Numbered from the stretch's first letter, positions 1-9,451 are shown. The stretch is 64,000 nucleotides of DNA from Ascidiaceihabitans sp034111945 (GCA_047626725.1 JBLHSG010000017.1:33399-97398); one strand, 5' to 3'. Notes: generated by a model from the sequence alone, not told the origin. A program made the numbers and translations.

Positions 1-102
1 AACCGTTTGGCGCAGTTTTGGTGGGCCTATGTCGGCGGCGCAGTCGGTATCAATGCGATGACGTGGTATAGTTTTTATCTGACCATGGCCGCCGGCGCTT
101 GA
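1..102 (+). CDS. 3' end of a membrane protein (partial)
   Basis: The first 33 codons in frame 1 are open and end in TGA at 100-102. The visible residues are rich in Trp, Tyr, Gly and Ala (FWWAYVGGAVGINAMTWYSF), as expected for the last transmembrane helix of a small inner-membrane protein. The family cannot be named from so short a tail. A strong hairpin overlaps the stop codon, which supports a real gene end here. The 5' part lies outside the window. Confidence 0.5.
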   Translation, partial: NRLAQFWWAYVGGAVGINAMTWYSFYLTMAAGA

Positions 103-115
103 TGTAAACGCCGGC
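91..115 (+). terminator. Terminator overlapping the upstream stop codon
   Basis: A 7-bp perfect stem, GCCGGCG (91-97) against CGCCGGC (109-115), has an 11-nt loop holding the TGA stop, and is followed by TGTTGGTTTTATT. It probably ends the partial plus-strand gene. It lies between convergent genes, but the minus-strand side has no T run. Confidence 0.6.
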
Positions 116-123
116 TGTTGGTT

Positions 124-2217
124 TTATTCGGCCGCGACCTTAATCACCGGCTCCATCTTGGTTAGAATATCGTCGCTAAGGTGGCATTTGACCTGATGAC
201 CATCGGCCAATTCACGCACTGGCGGCATTTGTGTATCGCACAACCCACCGGGCACTTGCGATTTCCAACGGCAACGCGTCTGGAACGGGCAACCGGGCGG
301 CGGGTTCATCGCAGACGGGATATCACCCTCTAGCACGATGTGCTGCTTTTGAACCGACGTGTCGGCGATTGGAACGGCAGACAACAGCGCCTCTGTGTAG
401 GGGTGATAGGGCGGGGCAAACACCTGATCGGTTGTGCCCAATTCCACCACATGCCCCAGATACATCACCATCACACGGTCCGACAAATAGCGCACAATCG
501 ACAGATCGTGGCTGATGAACAGCAGCGTGGTTTTGTGCTCACGCTGGATTTCCATCAGCAAATCCGTGACCGCAGCCTGCACCGACACGTCCAGCGCCGA
601 CACAGGTTCATCCGCGACAACAATGCGCGCGTCCCCGGCAAAGGCACGGGCAATTCCGACGCGCTGCTTTTGACCACCGGACAATTGGCGTGGCATGCGA
701 TCGGCAAATTCACGCGGTAATTTCACCAGATCAAGCAGCTCTAACATGCGCACGCGACGCTCTGCTTCGTTCTTGCCAACCTTGAAAATTTCGAGCGCAC
801 GAATGATCTGGCGCCCCACGGTCATCGACGGGTTCAGCGTGTCAAACGGGTTCTGGAACACCATCTGAATGTCGGCCACGTTCTTGGTTGAGCGTTCTTC
901 GATCGGGGTGTCCTGGATTTCTTTGCCGTCCAGCAAAATTGTCCCGTCAGATGCCGTTTCAAGCCCCATCAGCACCTTGGCGAACGTGGATTTACCGCAA
1001 CCGGATTCCCCCACAATCGCGAGGGTTTCGGATTCTCGGGCCTCGAATGTCAGGGTTTCGTTGGCTTTGACAACCTTTGTTGATCCGCCCCCGAACATCG
1101 CGTTAGCGGCGACTTCGTAATATTTCTTGAGGTTCTTCATCGACAAAACGACGTCGCCAATCGCGCCTTTTTCTTTGACCTCGCCCAGTTCCAGTGGGGC
1201 GTTCCAGTCGATTTCCTTGAACTTCAGGCAGCGGCTGGCATGTCGGTCACCATCCTCAACAGCGTCCATCGGGATTGGTTTGGCGCGGTCACAACGCCCC
1301 GGGTCAAAATAGTCGCAACGTGGGCCAAAGTTACACCCCGATGGGCGTTCATGCGGCAATGGAAAGTTGCCGGGAATGGCCACAAGCGGGCGCGCGTTTT
1401 TGTCGGCACCCGGCAGCGGGATCGAACGAAACAGCGCTTGCGTATAAGGGTGCTGCATCTTGTCGAACACGTCTTCGATACGGCCGGTTTCCACGGCTTC
1501 ACCGGAATACATCACGCAAATTCGATCGCAGGTTTCCAGCACCAGACCCAAGTTGTGGCTGATGAACAGCATCGAGGTGCCGTATTTTTTGCCCAAATCT
1601 TTGACCAGCTCAACCACCGCGGCCTCGACTGTTACATCAAGCGCGGTTGTGGGTTCATCGAGGATCAGCAAGGACGGTTCCGACATCAGGGCCATCGCGA
1701 TGACGATGCGCTGTTGTTGGCCACCGGACAGTTGGTGTGGAAAGGATTCCAAGATACGCGCAGGGTCGGGCAGTTTCACATCCGTGACAACCTGCAACGC
1801 CCGTTCGCGCGCATCGCTGGCAGACATGCCTTGATGGATCATCGGGACTTCCATCAACTGGCGCCCGATCTTCATCGCGGGGTTTAACGACGCCATCGGT
1901 TCCTGATAGATCATCGCAATTTCAGAACCGCGAATGTCGCGCAATTCTTCCATGGTCATCTTGCCCAGATCGCGGCCTTTGAATTTGATCGAACCACCAA
2001 CAACGCGGCCGTTTTTACCCAGATCCTGCATGACCCCAAGGGCCACCGTCGATTTACCGCATCCGGATTCACCGACCAAACCAACCGCTTCGCCCGGTTG
2101 CACAACAACCGAAAAATCCATCACAGCAGGGATTTCGCGCAATCGCGTAAAGAAGGAAATCGACAGCTGGTCAATCTCTAGGATCGGCCCATCATAGTCT
2201 AGCTTTGTCATCTTCAA
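124..2217 (-). CDS. Peptide/nickel-type ABC transporter, fused double ATPase
   Basis: A 697-residue cytoplasmic ATPase with two complete ABC domains in one chain, equivalent to a DppD-DppF fusion. Domain 1 has Walker A GESGCGKST at residues 49-57, signature LSGGQQQR and Walker B LLILDEPTTALD. Domain 2 repeats the set with GESGCGKST near residue 405, LSGGQKQR and VVADEPVSALD. Each domain ends in the Cys-containing oligo_HPY extension (FGPRCDYFDPGRC and CPFQTRCRW) typical of oligopeptide/dipeptide importers. It is the last gene of a three-gene minus-strand operon after the two permeases. The substrate cannot be read from the sequence; peptides, nickel chelates or opines are all possible for the family. 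Confidence 0.93.
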   Translation of the reverse strand: MKMTKLDYDGPILEIDQLSISFFTRLREIPAVMDFSVVVQPGEAVGLVGESGCGKSTVALGVMQDLGKNGRVVGGSIKFKGRDLGKMTMEELRDIRGSEIAMIYQEPMASLNPAMKIGRQLMEVPMIHQGMSASDARERALQVVTDVKLPDPARILESFPHQLSGGQQQRIVIAMALMSEPSLLILDEPTTALDVTVEAAVVELVKDLGKKYGTSMLFISHNLGLVLETCDRICVMYSGEAVETGRIEDVFDKMQHPYTQALFRSIPLPGADKNARPLVAIPGNFPLPHERPSGCNFGPRCDYFDPGRCDRAKPIPMDAVEDGDRHASRCLKFKEIDWNAPLELGEVKEKGAIGDVVLSMKNLKKYYEVAANAMFGGGSTKVVKANETLTFEARESETLAIVGESGCGKSTFAKVLMGLETASDGTILLDGKEIQDTPIEERSTKNVADIQMVFQNPFDTLNPSMTVGRQIIRALEIFKVGKNEAERRVRMLELLDLVKLPREFADRMPRQLSGGQKQRVGIARAFAGDARIVVADEPVSALDVSVQAAVTDLLMEIQREHKTTLLFISHDLSIVRYLSDRVMVMYLGHVVELGTTDQVFAPPYHPYTEALLSAVPIADTSVQKQHIVLEGDIPSAMNPPPGCPFQTRCRWKSQVPGGLCDTQMPPVRELADGHQVKCHLSDDILTKMEPVIKVAAE

Positions 2218-2255
2218 CTCCCGGATCAGATCTGCATTTGCAGTTTGTTCTGATC

Positions 2256-2290
2256 AAAAAAACTTTGGGGGTCCGGGGGCAATACCCCCG
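2256..2290 (-). terminator. Internal terminator/attenuator before the ABC ATPase gene
   Basis: Read on the minus strand, the 87-nt gap between permease and ATPase holds a stem of CGGGGG against CCCCCG (2274-2290) followed by GACCCCCAAAG and a seven-T run (2262-2256). A second, mutually exclusive pairing is possible: GGGGGT (2289-2284) with ACCCCC (2272-2267). This GC-rich hairpin plus T-run would lower ATPase expression relative to the permeases. From memory, similar CCCCCGGACCCCC elements are common between genes in Rhodobacteraceae. Confidence 0.5.
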
Positions 2291-2304
2291 AACGGCTCCG
2301 GTTA

Positions 2305-3771
2305 TCAGTCGCGCAGGCTTTCTTCGCGCAGACCATCCGCCAGCAGGTTCAAGCCCAACACCAACGTCAGCAAAGACAGGGCAGGGGCAATCGCCACGTG
2401 CGGGTACAGCGCCAACAAACGACGGCCCGAGTTGATCGTCGTGCCCCAATCCGGGCTCTCGGATTCCAGACCCAGACCAAAGAAGCCCAGCGTGCCCAAA
2501 AGGATGGTGGTGTAGCCAATGCGCAGGCAGAAATCCACGATCAGCGGGCCACGGGCGTTTGGCAAGATTTCCCAAAGCATGATGTACCACGGCCCTTCGC
2601 CGCGGGTTTGCGCCGCCGCCACATAATCACGGGTTTTGATATCAAGCGCGAGGCCGCGCACAATCCGGAACACCGTGGGCGAGTTCACAAACACCACCGA
2701 CACAAACACCACCAGAATGGTTGGCGGCATTGAAATACCGTCAAGAAACGGCGGCATGCCCGGGATCCGATAGGTGCTGGTGGCAATGATCGCACCGTCA
2801 TTCGAGATCAGCGACAAGTAGGCCCAGCCAAAGACGCCAAGCACCACAATCAACAGCGGCGTGCGAATATGCGGCTGTGTGTAATAGCGTGAATTCAGCA
2901 GGATCGTGATAAAGATCAGCGGAAAGACAAACAGCACAGCGGCCATATAGTTGGGAATACCCGTCGCCACAATTTCAGGTGTGACCAGCAGATAGAACAA
3001 CAAAATAACCGGAAATGCGAGGATCAGGTTGGCAAGGAACGACAGGATCGTATCCAGACGCCCACCGTAATATCCCGCAGGCAGACCCAGCGTGATGCCC
3101 ACCATAAAGGCAAACAGCGTCGCCATCGGTGCAATCAAAACCACGATCCATGCGCCTTTGAACAGGCGGCTAAACACATCGCGTGCAAGGTTGTCGCCGC
3201 CCAGCAGAAACCACTGATAGTCACCGTCTGTCGCGCCGCGTAGGGGTGTTCCGGGCAGTTTGTTCTTCATTCCCGAGGTCTGGGAGAAACTGTCGTGTGT
3301 GACCAGCATGTCAAACACACCGCCCATGATACCGGCCAAAACCCAGAACAGCACGATCCCGAAACCGATCATACCAACGGTGCTGTCGAACAGTTTGCCG
3401 TACAGCCCCAGCTTGCGTTTGAATTTGATCGATACCGCGTAGATCAGGACCATCGCGATCCAGACTGGTAGCAATTGACGGGCCATGCCGCCAAAAATGC
3501 CAGCGTTTGTGCCCATCAGGATGCCAGCAATCAAGTAGATCAGCACGATGCCAATCACCAACATAAAGCTGAATTTGACGCCAGTGCCGACCAGTCCGGA
3601 AATACCGGCGCTGCTGCTGGCTGTGCCGTCAGATTGCACCCGAACAGGTTCGTCCGTGACCAGTAAAGAGACCACAATTTGCACGACGACCATAAGGGCA
3701 AAGATACAAATCGCGAGGGTGAAAAACAGGTTTAGCGCGCTTAGGCTGCCTGTCCATGTTAATGGTTCCAT
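2305..3771 (-). CDS. ABC transporter permease, DppC-like, with long N-terminal extension
   Basis: A 488-residue inner-membrane permease. The C-terminal 250 residues carry the BPD_transp_1 fold with the coupling-loop pattern AAQTRGEGPWYIMLWEILPN and the FGLGLESESPDWGTTINSGR end typical of DppC. About 190 extra N-terminal residues with several more predicted helices precede it, whereas usual DppC proteins are about 300 residues. It lies 16 nt after the partner permease in the same minus-strand operon. Family knowledge says DppB and DppC form the heterodimeric channel; the role of the extension is not known to me. Confidence 0.9.
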   Translation of the reverse strand: MEPLTWTGSLSALNLFFTLAICIFALMVVVQIVVSLLVTDEPVRVQSDGTASSSAGISGLVGTGVKFSFMLVIGIVLIYLIAGILMGTNAGIFGGMARQLLPVWIAMVLIYAVSIKFKRKLGLYGKLFDSTVGMIGFGIVLFWVLAGIMGGVFDMLVTHDSFSQTSGMKNKLPGTPLRGATDGDYQWFLLGGDNLARDVFSRLFKGAWIVVLIAPMATLFAFMVGITLGLPAGYYGGRLDTILSFLANLILAFPVILLFYLLVTPEIVATGIPNYMAAVLFVFPLIFITILLNSRYYTQPHIRTPLLIVVLGVFGWAYLSLISNDGAIIATSTYRIPGMPPFLDGISMPPTILVVFVSVVFVNSPTVFRIVRGLALDIKTRDYVAAAQTRGEGPWYIMLWEILPNARGPLIVDFCLRIGYTTILLGTLGFFGLGLESESPDWGTTINSGRRLLALYPHVAIAPALSLLTLVLGLNLLADGLREESLRD

Positions 3772-3787
3772 GTGCTCATCCCTCCGA

Positions 3788-4885
3788 TCAAGAAATGCGA
3801 ATGCGTGGGTTCAGAAACACATAACCGATATCAGATATCAGCTGCGTCAGCAGAACCACCACGACGGAAACGACCGAGACGGCCAGCAAAAGTTCGATGT
3901 CATTGTTGGATGCGGCCTGAACCAGCAACCACCCGAAACCCTTGTAGTTGAACAAGGTCTCGACAATCACAACCCCGTTCAACAGCCACGGAATTTGCAA
4001 CATAATAACAGTAAACGGCGCGATCAGGGCGTTGCGCAGCGCGTGTTTCATCACGACGTTGCCAAAACTGACACCCTTTAGGCGGGCCGTTCGAATGTAC
4101 TGCGCGGTCATGACTTCGGTCATCGAGGCGCGTGTCATCCGTGCGATATAGCCCATTCCGTACAATGAAATGGTCAACACCGGCAAAAAGAAGTTCTTGA
4201 ATGTTGCGTCCTCAACCGCGCGTGTCGCAGAGCCCGAGAACAGCGTTTTGGATTCCATCCAGCCCCATTCCACCAACAGCGGCGAGATGCCGTTTTTGGA
4301 CGATGCCAGCAGCGCGATAAAGATAACGCCAGACACATATTCGGGTGTCGCTGTGGTCGCGATCGAGAATGTAGATAACGTGCGATCCAGACGTGATCCT
4401 TCGCGCATGCCGGCCAACACCCCGACACCCAGCGCCATCGGCACCATCAACAACAACACAAAACCCATCAATTTGCCGGTCGCCCCAAGGCGCAACAACA
4501 CGAGGCTGCCGACTTCGGTTTTGAACACCGTGGATGACCCCCAATGGCCTTGCAAAACGCCGCAAAACGTATTGCGTTCACCTTCGGGAGTATTGCGTGC
4601 AAAACAGCGCCCTGTGACGTCGTTGTTGCCATCGCTGTCGGTTTTTTCTGTGACCCAACCGGGCACAACGCCCAACCAGCGGCCAAATTTGATCGGCATC
4701 GGATCCAAATAACCGCGATCCCCCAAATAGCTTTCGACGGCCTCTTCGGACATGCGAAAGTTGCCTTGGGTTTTGGCGAGTTTTTCGAGGTTTGGATAAA
4801 GGTTCGTCAGAAAAAACACGATGAAAGTCAGGCAAAGTGCCGTCAATACCATCACGCCCAGACGTCTGAGTATGAATATTCCCAT
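3788..4885 (-). CDS. ABC transporter permease, DppB-like
   Basis: A 365-residue inner-membrane permease and first gene of the operon. The N-terminus MGIFILRRLGVMVLTALCLT is the typical first helix of DppB/OppB. The cytoplasmic coupling loop is MTRASMTEVMTAQYIRTARL followed by KGVSFGNVVMKHALRNALIA, and the chain ends NPRIRIS. The start is preceded by CAGGGGCACCC, a reasonable ribosome site. The substrate-binding protein that normally accompanies such systems is not upstream: the 349 nt before this gene are non-coding and an AraC gene follows. Confidence 0.92.
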   Translation of the reverse strand: MGIFILRRLGVMVLTALCLTFIVFFLTNLYPNLEKLAKTQGNFRMSEEAVESYLGDRGYLDPMPIKFGRWLGVVPGWVTEKTDSDGNNDVTGRCFARNTPEGERNTFCGVLQGHWGSSTVFKTEVGSLVLLRLGATGKLMGFVLLLMVPMALGVGVLAGMREGSRLDRTLSTFSIATTATPEYVSGVIFIALLASSKNGISPLLVEWGWMESKTLFSGSATRAVEDATFKNFFLPVLTISLYGMGYIARMTRASMTEVMTAQYIRTARLKGVSFGNVVMKHALRNALIAPFTVIMLQIPWLLNGVVIVETLFNYKGFGWLLVQAASNNDIELLLAVSVVSVVVVLLTQLISDIGYVFLNPRIRIS

Positions 4886-5234
4886 GGGTGCCCCTGTTGG
4901 TAGGCTTGCGGCAGGTTATTCTGCCTATGTGGTCAGGAGAGACCGATTTTGGTTCTTCTCCCTTAGGTGCAACGCGGTGTGCGTCGATGAAACTGTGGGG
5001 GTGGTGCGCAAAAATTGGATGCCAAATCAAACGCCACAGATCAGTGGTGTAACATTCAAACTGTCCAGCTTTTTTCGTGGCTCCCCCATGGCTATCAGGC
5101 ATCAGAAAACCACACAGGTCAATGTGAAGTTTGTTTAATTAATCGTGATCCAGCGACATCCATGCGTCTGAATGCGACAGGGCGGGGTCGCAGTGAATTT
5201 TGCGCGAATACCCAAGTAAAAAAGTCGATTTAAC
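4886..5234 (-). promoter_or_regulatory. Non-coding 349-nt leader/promoter region of the ABC operon
   Basis: No convincing gene on either strand. On the transcribed minus strand the region directly upstream of the first permease can form two small hairpins, GGCAG with CTGCC (4925-4910) and GGAGA with TCTCC (4961-4936), so the mRNA leader may be structured. The far end contains the tail after the araC stop codon, with a six-T run but no stem in front of it. No recognised riboswitch. Confidence 0.35.
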
Positions 5235-6026
5235 TTAGGTCTTGCCTTGGGATTTGCGCAGCGCGCTGGGGGTTTTGGTGGTGTGGTGTTGAATAAAGCG
5301 CGTGAAATAGGCGGGGCTGCCAAAACGCAAGTGCCGCGCGATTTCCTGAAGCGGCACATCGGTATCGATTAGCGCGGTTTGCGCACTGTGCAATTGCCGT
5401 TCCGTCATGATGTCAGCGGCCGTGCGACCGGTCGCGGCCTTACAAACACGGGTCAGATGCGTCGGGGTCACGTTTAATTGAGCAGCGTGATCAGCCATGC
5501 TTAAACCTTGCAGATCAGGCTGGATCAGGTTTTCGCAAAACCGCGCAGACAGGCGTGCAGCGGCGTTTTGTTTGACAGGCAGGTTTTCAGGCAGCGCAAT
5601 TTGTCGACGCAACCACACCGAAATCAGGCCCATGTGCGCATCCAGTGCGTCCTGGGCCAACACACGCCCACGCGAGACTTCGCGCCCCGCAGCCTCAAGC
5701 AGACCTGACATTTCGCCAATCGCCTCACCGTCGCGCACACGCAATTGGCGCGGTTGATCGGGCAGGCGCAAATCATTGCCAACGGGGCAAATTGCAACAT
5801 GCCCTAAACCCTGCCGCCCCATATCTAGCGCAAAAACCTGACCAGCAGGAATGTAGATCGCGTTGTGCACACCAACACCGCGACGGGTGCCGTTCAACAA
5901 CAGCCGCCCTTGGCCTCGGGTGATCCAGATCAGCAGGTCTTGTTGGCTTTCATGCGCCAGTGACAACCGCCAAGGTTGGGTGCCGATCAGGGCAGAAAGA
6001 CTGATAATATCGATATGTCCAAACAT
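5235..6026 (-). CDS. AraC-family transcriptional regulator
   Basis: A 263-residue regulator. The N-terminal half resembles the AraC cupin-type ligand pocket (GQGRLLLNGTRRGVGVHNAI then YIPAGQVFALDMG). The C-terminal 100 residues form the double helix-turn-helix: SMADHAAQLNVTPTHLTRVC, a second helix around PLQEIARHLRFGSPAYFTRF, and the closing motif HTTKTPSALR. It lies between miaA and the ABC operon on the same strand, 79 nt after the miaA stop. A role in controlling the downstream ABC operon is inference from position only. Confidence 0.88.
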   Translation of the reverse strand: MFGHIDIISLSALIGTQPWRLSLAHESQQDLLIWITRGQGRLLLNGTRRGVGVHNAIYIPAGQVFALDMGRQGLGHVAICPVGNDLRLPDQPRQLRVRDGEAIGEMSGLLEAAGREVSRGRVLAQDALDAHMGLISVWLRRQIALPENLPVKQNAAARLSARFCENLIQPDLQGLSMADHAAQLNVTPTHLTRVCKAATGRTAADIMTERQLHSAQTALIDTDVPLQEIARHLRFGSPAYFTRFIQHHTTKTPSALRKSQGKT

Positions 6027-6105
6027 GGATCAAATCTGGGCGAATGGATTGGTTTAGTCAAATTCTATCGCTGAATTCTGACGAAGTGGGCCGGTTCTGT
6101 GTGGT

Positions 6106-6993
6106 TTATGCAAGCTGACTGGGATCAACTTTGATCCAATCCTTCATTTTTGACCGGAACCACGTGCGCTGACGTTTGGCATATTGGCGTGTTGCGATGA
6201 TCGCGGCATCACGGGCTTGGGGCAGCGTGGATTGCCCGTTTGCATGGGCCATAAGTTCGGGCACACCGATTGCACGACATGACGACAGGGTCGGATCATA
6301 ACGGCTTTGCATCTGCGCGACTTCGTCCAAGGCACCTTGTGCGATCATCAAATCAAACCGCTGTTCGATGCGCGGCGTCAGCCAGTCTTTGGGCGCGTCC
6401 ATCACGATGCAGGTGGCATTTTCGGTGTCTATTAATGGGGCCGGCGTATTGTCCTGCCATGTGGCAAGGGGGGTGCCGGTGGCGATCTGCACCTCGTAGG
6501 CGCGCTGCACACGGGCGCGGTTTTGCACGTCGATGCGCGCACAGGTGGCAGAATCAAGGGCCGCCAACATCACATCCAGGCTCAGTTGATCCGCGTCCTT
6601 GCGTACCTCGGGCGGCGTTGCAGGGATTTCAGCCAGCCCCTTTGTCAGCGCGGAAAAGTACAAACCGGTCCCGCCAACAATAATTGGTCGTACAGATCCG
6701 GTCAAAAACGGCGCAACAGCGCGCAACCAATGACCAGCAGAATAGGGCGCATCAAACGGCAAATGACGGTACAATGCGTGGGGGGCCAATGCCTCTTCCT
6801 CGGGGGATGGGCAGGCGGTAAGTGTCCGCCAACAGTCATAAATCTGGCTGGCATCGGCATTCACAATCACCCCGCCACCGGCACGCGCAATGGCCAGGGC
6901 CAGCGCTGATTTGCCCGACGCAGTTGGCCCCGCAATCAACACCGGCTGATCCGCCGCAATGTCCGTCAGCCCGAATGCGTCCAGAATATCCAT
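6106..6993 (-). CDS. miaA: tRNA dimethylallyltransferase MiaA
   Basis: Transfers a dimethylallyl group to A37 of tRNAs reading codons that start with U. The 295-residue chain begins MDILDAFGLTDIAADQPVLI and has the P-loop GPTASGKSALAL close to the N-terminus, then NADASQIYDCW (family motif DSxQVY) and GGTGLYFSALTKGLAEIP. The frame stays open further upstream, but a start at 6993 gives the usual family length and follows AAAAGAA; a start at 7047 would add 18 residues with no ribosome site. It is divergent from pyrH, with a 109-nt gap. Confidence 0.93.
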   Translation of the reverse strand: MDILDAFGLTDIAADQPVLIAGPTASGKSALALAIARAGGGVIVNADASQIYDCWRTLTACPSPEEEALAPHALYRHLPFDAPYSAGHWLRAVAPFLTGSVRPIIVGGTGLYFSALTKGLAEIPATPPEVRKDADQLSLDVMLAALDSATCARIDVQNRARVQRAYEVQIATGTPLATWQDNTPAPLIDTENATCIVMDAPKDWLTPRIEQRFDLMIAQGALDEVAQMQSRYDPTLSSCRAIGVPELMAHANGQSTLPQARDAAIIATRQYAKRQRTWFRSKMKDWIKVDPSQLA

Positions 6994-7102
6994 TTCTTTT
7001 GTACCAGACCCCAAAGCTGCATTGAATTCTGTCCGGTTTTGCGACATTTTACGCCGAAACAAAATACAAAATCTCAAATCACAAAATTCAGGAGCGTCCC
7101 CC

Positions 7103-7843
7103 ATGTCGTCAGCCAAGACCGATGCAGGCAAAACTACGTTTAAACGGGTTATGTTAAAAATATCGGGTGAGGCATTGATGGGGGATCAGGGGTTTGGCCT
7201 GCATCCACCGACCGTCGAACGCATCGCGGCCGAAGTTAAAACCGTGCACGATATGGGTGTCGAAATCTGTATGGTTATTGGGGGCGGCAACATCTTTCGC
7301 GGCCTGCAAGGGTCGGCCCAAGGGATGGAACGCACCACGGCGGATTACATGGGCATGCTCGCCACTGTTATGAACGCGCTGGCGATGCAATCCTCGCTTG
7401 AGGAACTGGGCATCCACACCCGTGTAATCAGCGCGATCACAATGAACGAAGTTGCCGAACCCTATATTCGTCGCCGCGCCGTGCGCCACCTTGAGAAAAA
7501 GCGCGTTTGTATTTTTGCAGCAGGCACCGGCAATCCGTATTTCACGACAGACACGGCGGCCGCACTGCGGGCCAACGAAATGTCGTGTGATGGTATATTT
7601 ATGGGCAAGAACGGCGTCGACGGTGTGTATGACAAAGATCCGGCAAAACACGACGACGCCGTGCGCTATGACCATGTCAGCTATGATGATGTTCTGGCCA
7701 AACGTTTGGGTGTGATGGATGCGTCTGCCATTGCCTTGGCCCGTGATAACAACCTGCCAATTATCGTATTCCCTTTGGATGAACCCGGCGGTTTCCGGGG
7801 CATTTTGGCGGGCGAAGGCACGTATACAACCGTCAGCGAATAA
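7103..7843 (+). CDS. pyrH: Uridylate kinase PyrH
   Basis: Phosphorylates UMP to UDP with ATP for pyrimidine nucleotide and cell-wall precursor supply. The 246-residue protein is of the amino-acid-kinase fold: KRVMLKISGEALMGDQGFGL near the start, GGGNIFRGL for phosphate binding, GTGNPYFTTDTAAALRA in the middle and GGFRGILAGEGTYT at the end. The start at 7103 has GGAG (7091-7094) in front; in-frame starts further upstream lie inside divergent miaA. First gene of the envelope/translation run, as in many proteobacteria, although rpsB and tsf are not beside it here. Confidence 0.96.
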   Translation: MSSAKTDAGKTTFKRVMLKISGEALMGDQGFGLHPPTVERIAAEVKTVHDMGVEICMVIGGGNIFRGLQGSAQGMERTTADYMGMLATVMNALAMQSSLEELGIHTRVISAITMNEVAEPYIRRRAVRHLEKKRVCIFAAGTGNPYFTTDTAAALRANEMSCDGIFMGKNGVDGVYDKDPAKHDDAVRYDHVSYDDVLAKRLGVMDASAIALARDNNLPIIVFPLDEPGGFRGILAGEGTYTTVSE

Positions 7844-8058
7844 CGGATCAGGCGCGGTAAGACCTGCGTCACAGATGTACATTTGCGCAATTTTTCATAA
7901 GTCCGTGTTCGAAATTTCACAAACCTGCGTGCAAAATCTGCACAGGTGTCTGCGAGACTTTGCTTATTGCTGACCGCGTGATGCGGGAATAGCTCTGGAT
8001 CGTGGAACAAAATAAAAGTATACGGTTCAAATCATTAAGAAACGACAGGCGCACCACA

Positions 8059-8622
8059 ATGTCAGAAGACTTTATGCTTGATACAGACGACCTTCAGCGC
8101 CGCATGGACGGCGCGATGAGCTCTCTGAAAACGGAATTTGCATCGCTGCGCACAGGGCGCGGTTCTGCGTCGATGCTGGAACCAATCATGGTCGAAGCCT
8201 ACGGCCAGCGCACCCCGATCAACCAAGTTGGGACGGTCAACGTACCAGAGCCGCGCATGGTCACGATCAACGTGTGGGACAAATCGATGGTTCAAGCCGT
8301 CGAAAAAGCGATCCGCGAAAGCGGGCTGGGCATCAATCCACAGCTGAACGGCACCATCATCATGCTGCCGATCCCCGAATTGAACGAAGAACGCCGCCGC
8401 GATCTGACCAAAGTTGCCGGTCAATATTCCGAAAGCGCGCGCGTGTCTGTGCGTAACATTCGTCGCGATGGCATGGACCAGATCAAAAAAGCCAAAAACG
8501 ACGGCATGTCCGAAGATGACCAAAAGATTTGGGAATCCGAAATGCAGGACATGACCAACAAATACATCAAAACTGTTGATGAACTGCTTGATACAAAACA
8601 AGCAGAGATCATGCAGGTTTAA
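8059..8622 (+). CDS. frr: Ribosome recycling factor
   Basis: Splits post-termination ribosomes together with EF-G. The 187-residue length matches the family (about 185). The N-terminal helix runs MDGAMSSLKTEFASLRTGRG, followed by the central beta domain with YGQRTPINQVGTVNVPEPRM, and the C-terminus contains RRDLTKVAGQYSESARVSVR. A start at 8059 was chosen over the frame-open stretch upstream because it gives the family N-terminus. A 215-nt gap separates it from pyrH, enough for its own promoter. Confidence 0.96.
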   Translation: MSEDFMLDTDDLQRRMDGAMSSLKTEFASLRTGRGSASMLEPIMVEAYGQRTPINQVGTVNVPEPRMVTINVWDKSMVQAVEKAIRESGLGINPQLNGTIIMLPIPELNEERRRDLTKVAGQYSESARVSVRNIRRDGMDQIKKAKNDGMSEDDQKIWESEMQDMTNKYIKTVDELLDTKQAEIMQV

Positions 8623-8668
8623 GCACGGCCAATTGCGATTGAAGGGCCCGGGGTTTGGGTCGTTTGGA

Positions 8669-9451
8669 ATGATGCGCACTCAGAACAACGAGGATTTCGT
8701 CATCGCTGATCCAGCAGAACACATCGTCGAGCAGGCCGCCGCGCGAGATCACGGACCACGTCACGTGGCGATCATTATGGATGGCAACGGGCGGTGGGCG
8801 ACGCAGCGCGGACGTCCACGATTGTTTGGCCATCACGCGGGTGCCAAGCGCGTGCGCGAAATTGTCGAAAGCTGCCCTGATGTCGGGGTGAAATACCTGA
8901 CGATTTTTGCATTCTCGACGGAAAACTGGAAACGCACCCAGGTCGAAGTCGCAGGACTAATGAGCCTGTTTCGCCGTTACATCACCAAAGAGGCGCGGGC
9001 CTTGGACGGTTTTGGCGCGCGCGTGCGGTTTATCGGTGATCGGGTCCGGTTGGATGCAAAACTGATCAAACTGATGGACGATCTAGAGGACATGACCGCG
9101 CACAACACCTCGATCAACCTGACAATTGCATTGAATTACGGTGGTCGGGACGAAGTTGCACGGGCCACAAAACGGCTCGCCGAAGAGGTCGCAGCAGGCC
9201 GTCTAAGTCCCGAAGATGTAGATGAAGAAACGCTTCCAAAGTACTTGGATACTTATGTTTTACCTGATCCGGACCTTGTGATCCGAACCAGTGGCGAAGC
9301 ACGCATTTCCAACTTTTTGCTGTGGCAGTCGGCCTATGCGGAATACGAATTTATTGAAACGCTTTGGCCGGATTTCTCAAAAGAGGAATTCGCCAGATTG
9401 TGCGCCTCTTATGGGGGGCGCGAGCGTCGGTTTGGAGCAGTCAAAACATGA
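8669..9451 (+). CDS. uppS: Undecaprenyl diphosphate synthase (cis-prenyltransferase)
   Basis: Condenses isopentenyl diphosphate with farnesyl diphosphate to make the C55 lipid carrier for peptidoglycan and O-antigen. Family motifs: HVAIIMDGNGRWATQRG with the catalytic Asp, FAFSTENWKR, LNYGGRDEV, and DLVIRTSGEARISNFLLWQS then YAEYEFIETLWPDF. The start is either of two adjacent ATG codons (8669 or 8672), giving 260 or 259 residues with a longer N-terminal tail than the average homologue. The stop overlaps the cdsA start (ATGA), indicating translational coupling. Confidence 0.95.
   Translation: MMRTQNNEDFVIADPAEHIVEQAAARDHGPRHVAIIMDGNGRWATQRGRPRLFGHHAGAKRVREIVESCPDVGVKYLTIFAFSTENWKRTQVEVAGLMSLFRRYITKEARALDGFGARVRFIGDRVRLDAKLIKLMDDLEDMTAHNTSINLTIALNYGGRDEVARATKRLAEEVAAGRLSPEDVDEETLPKYLDTYVLPDPDLVIRTSGEARISNFLLWQSAYAEYEFIETLWPDFSKEEFARLCASYGGRERRFGAVKT

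Noticed and set aside
4821..5138. Plus-strand frames in the gap upstream of the ABC operon
   Set aside because: They overlap the permease start on the other strand, lack ribosome sites and have no recognisable domain; I treat the gap as non-coding.
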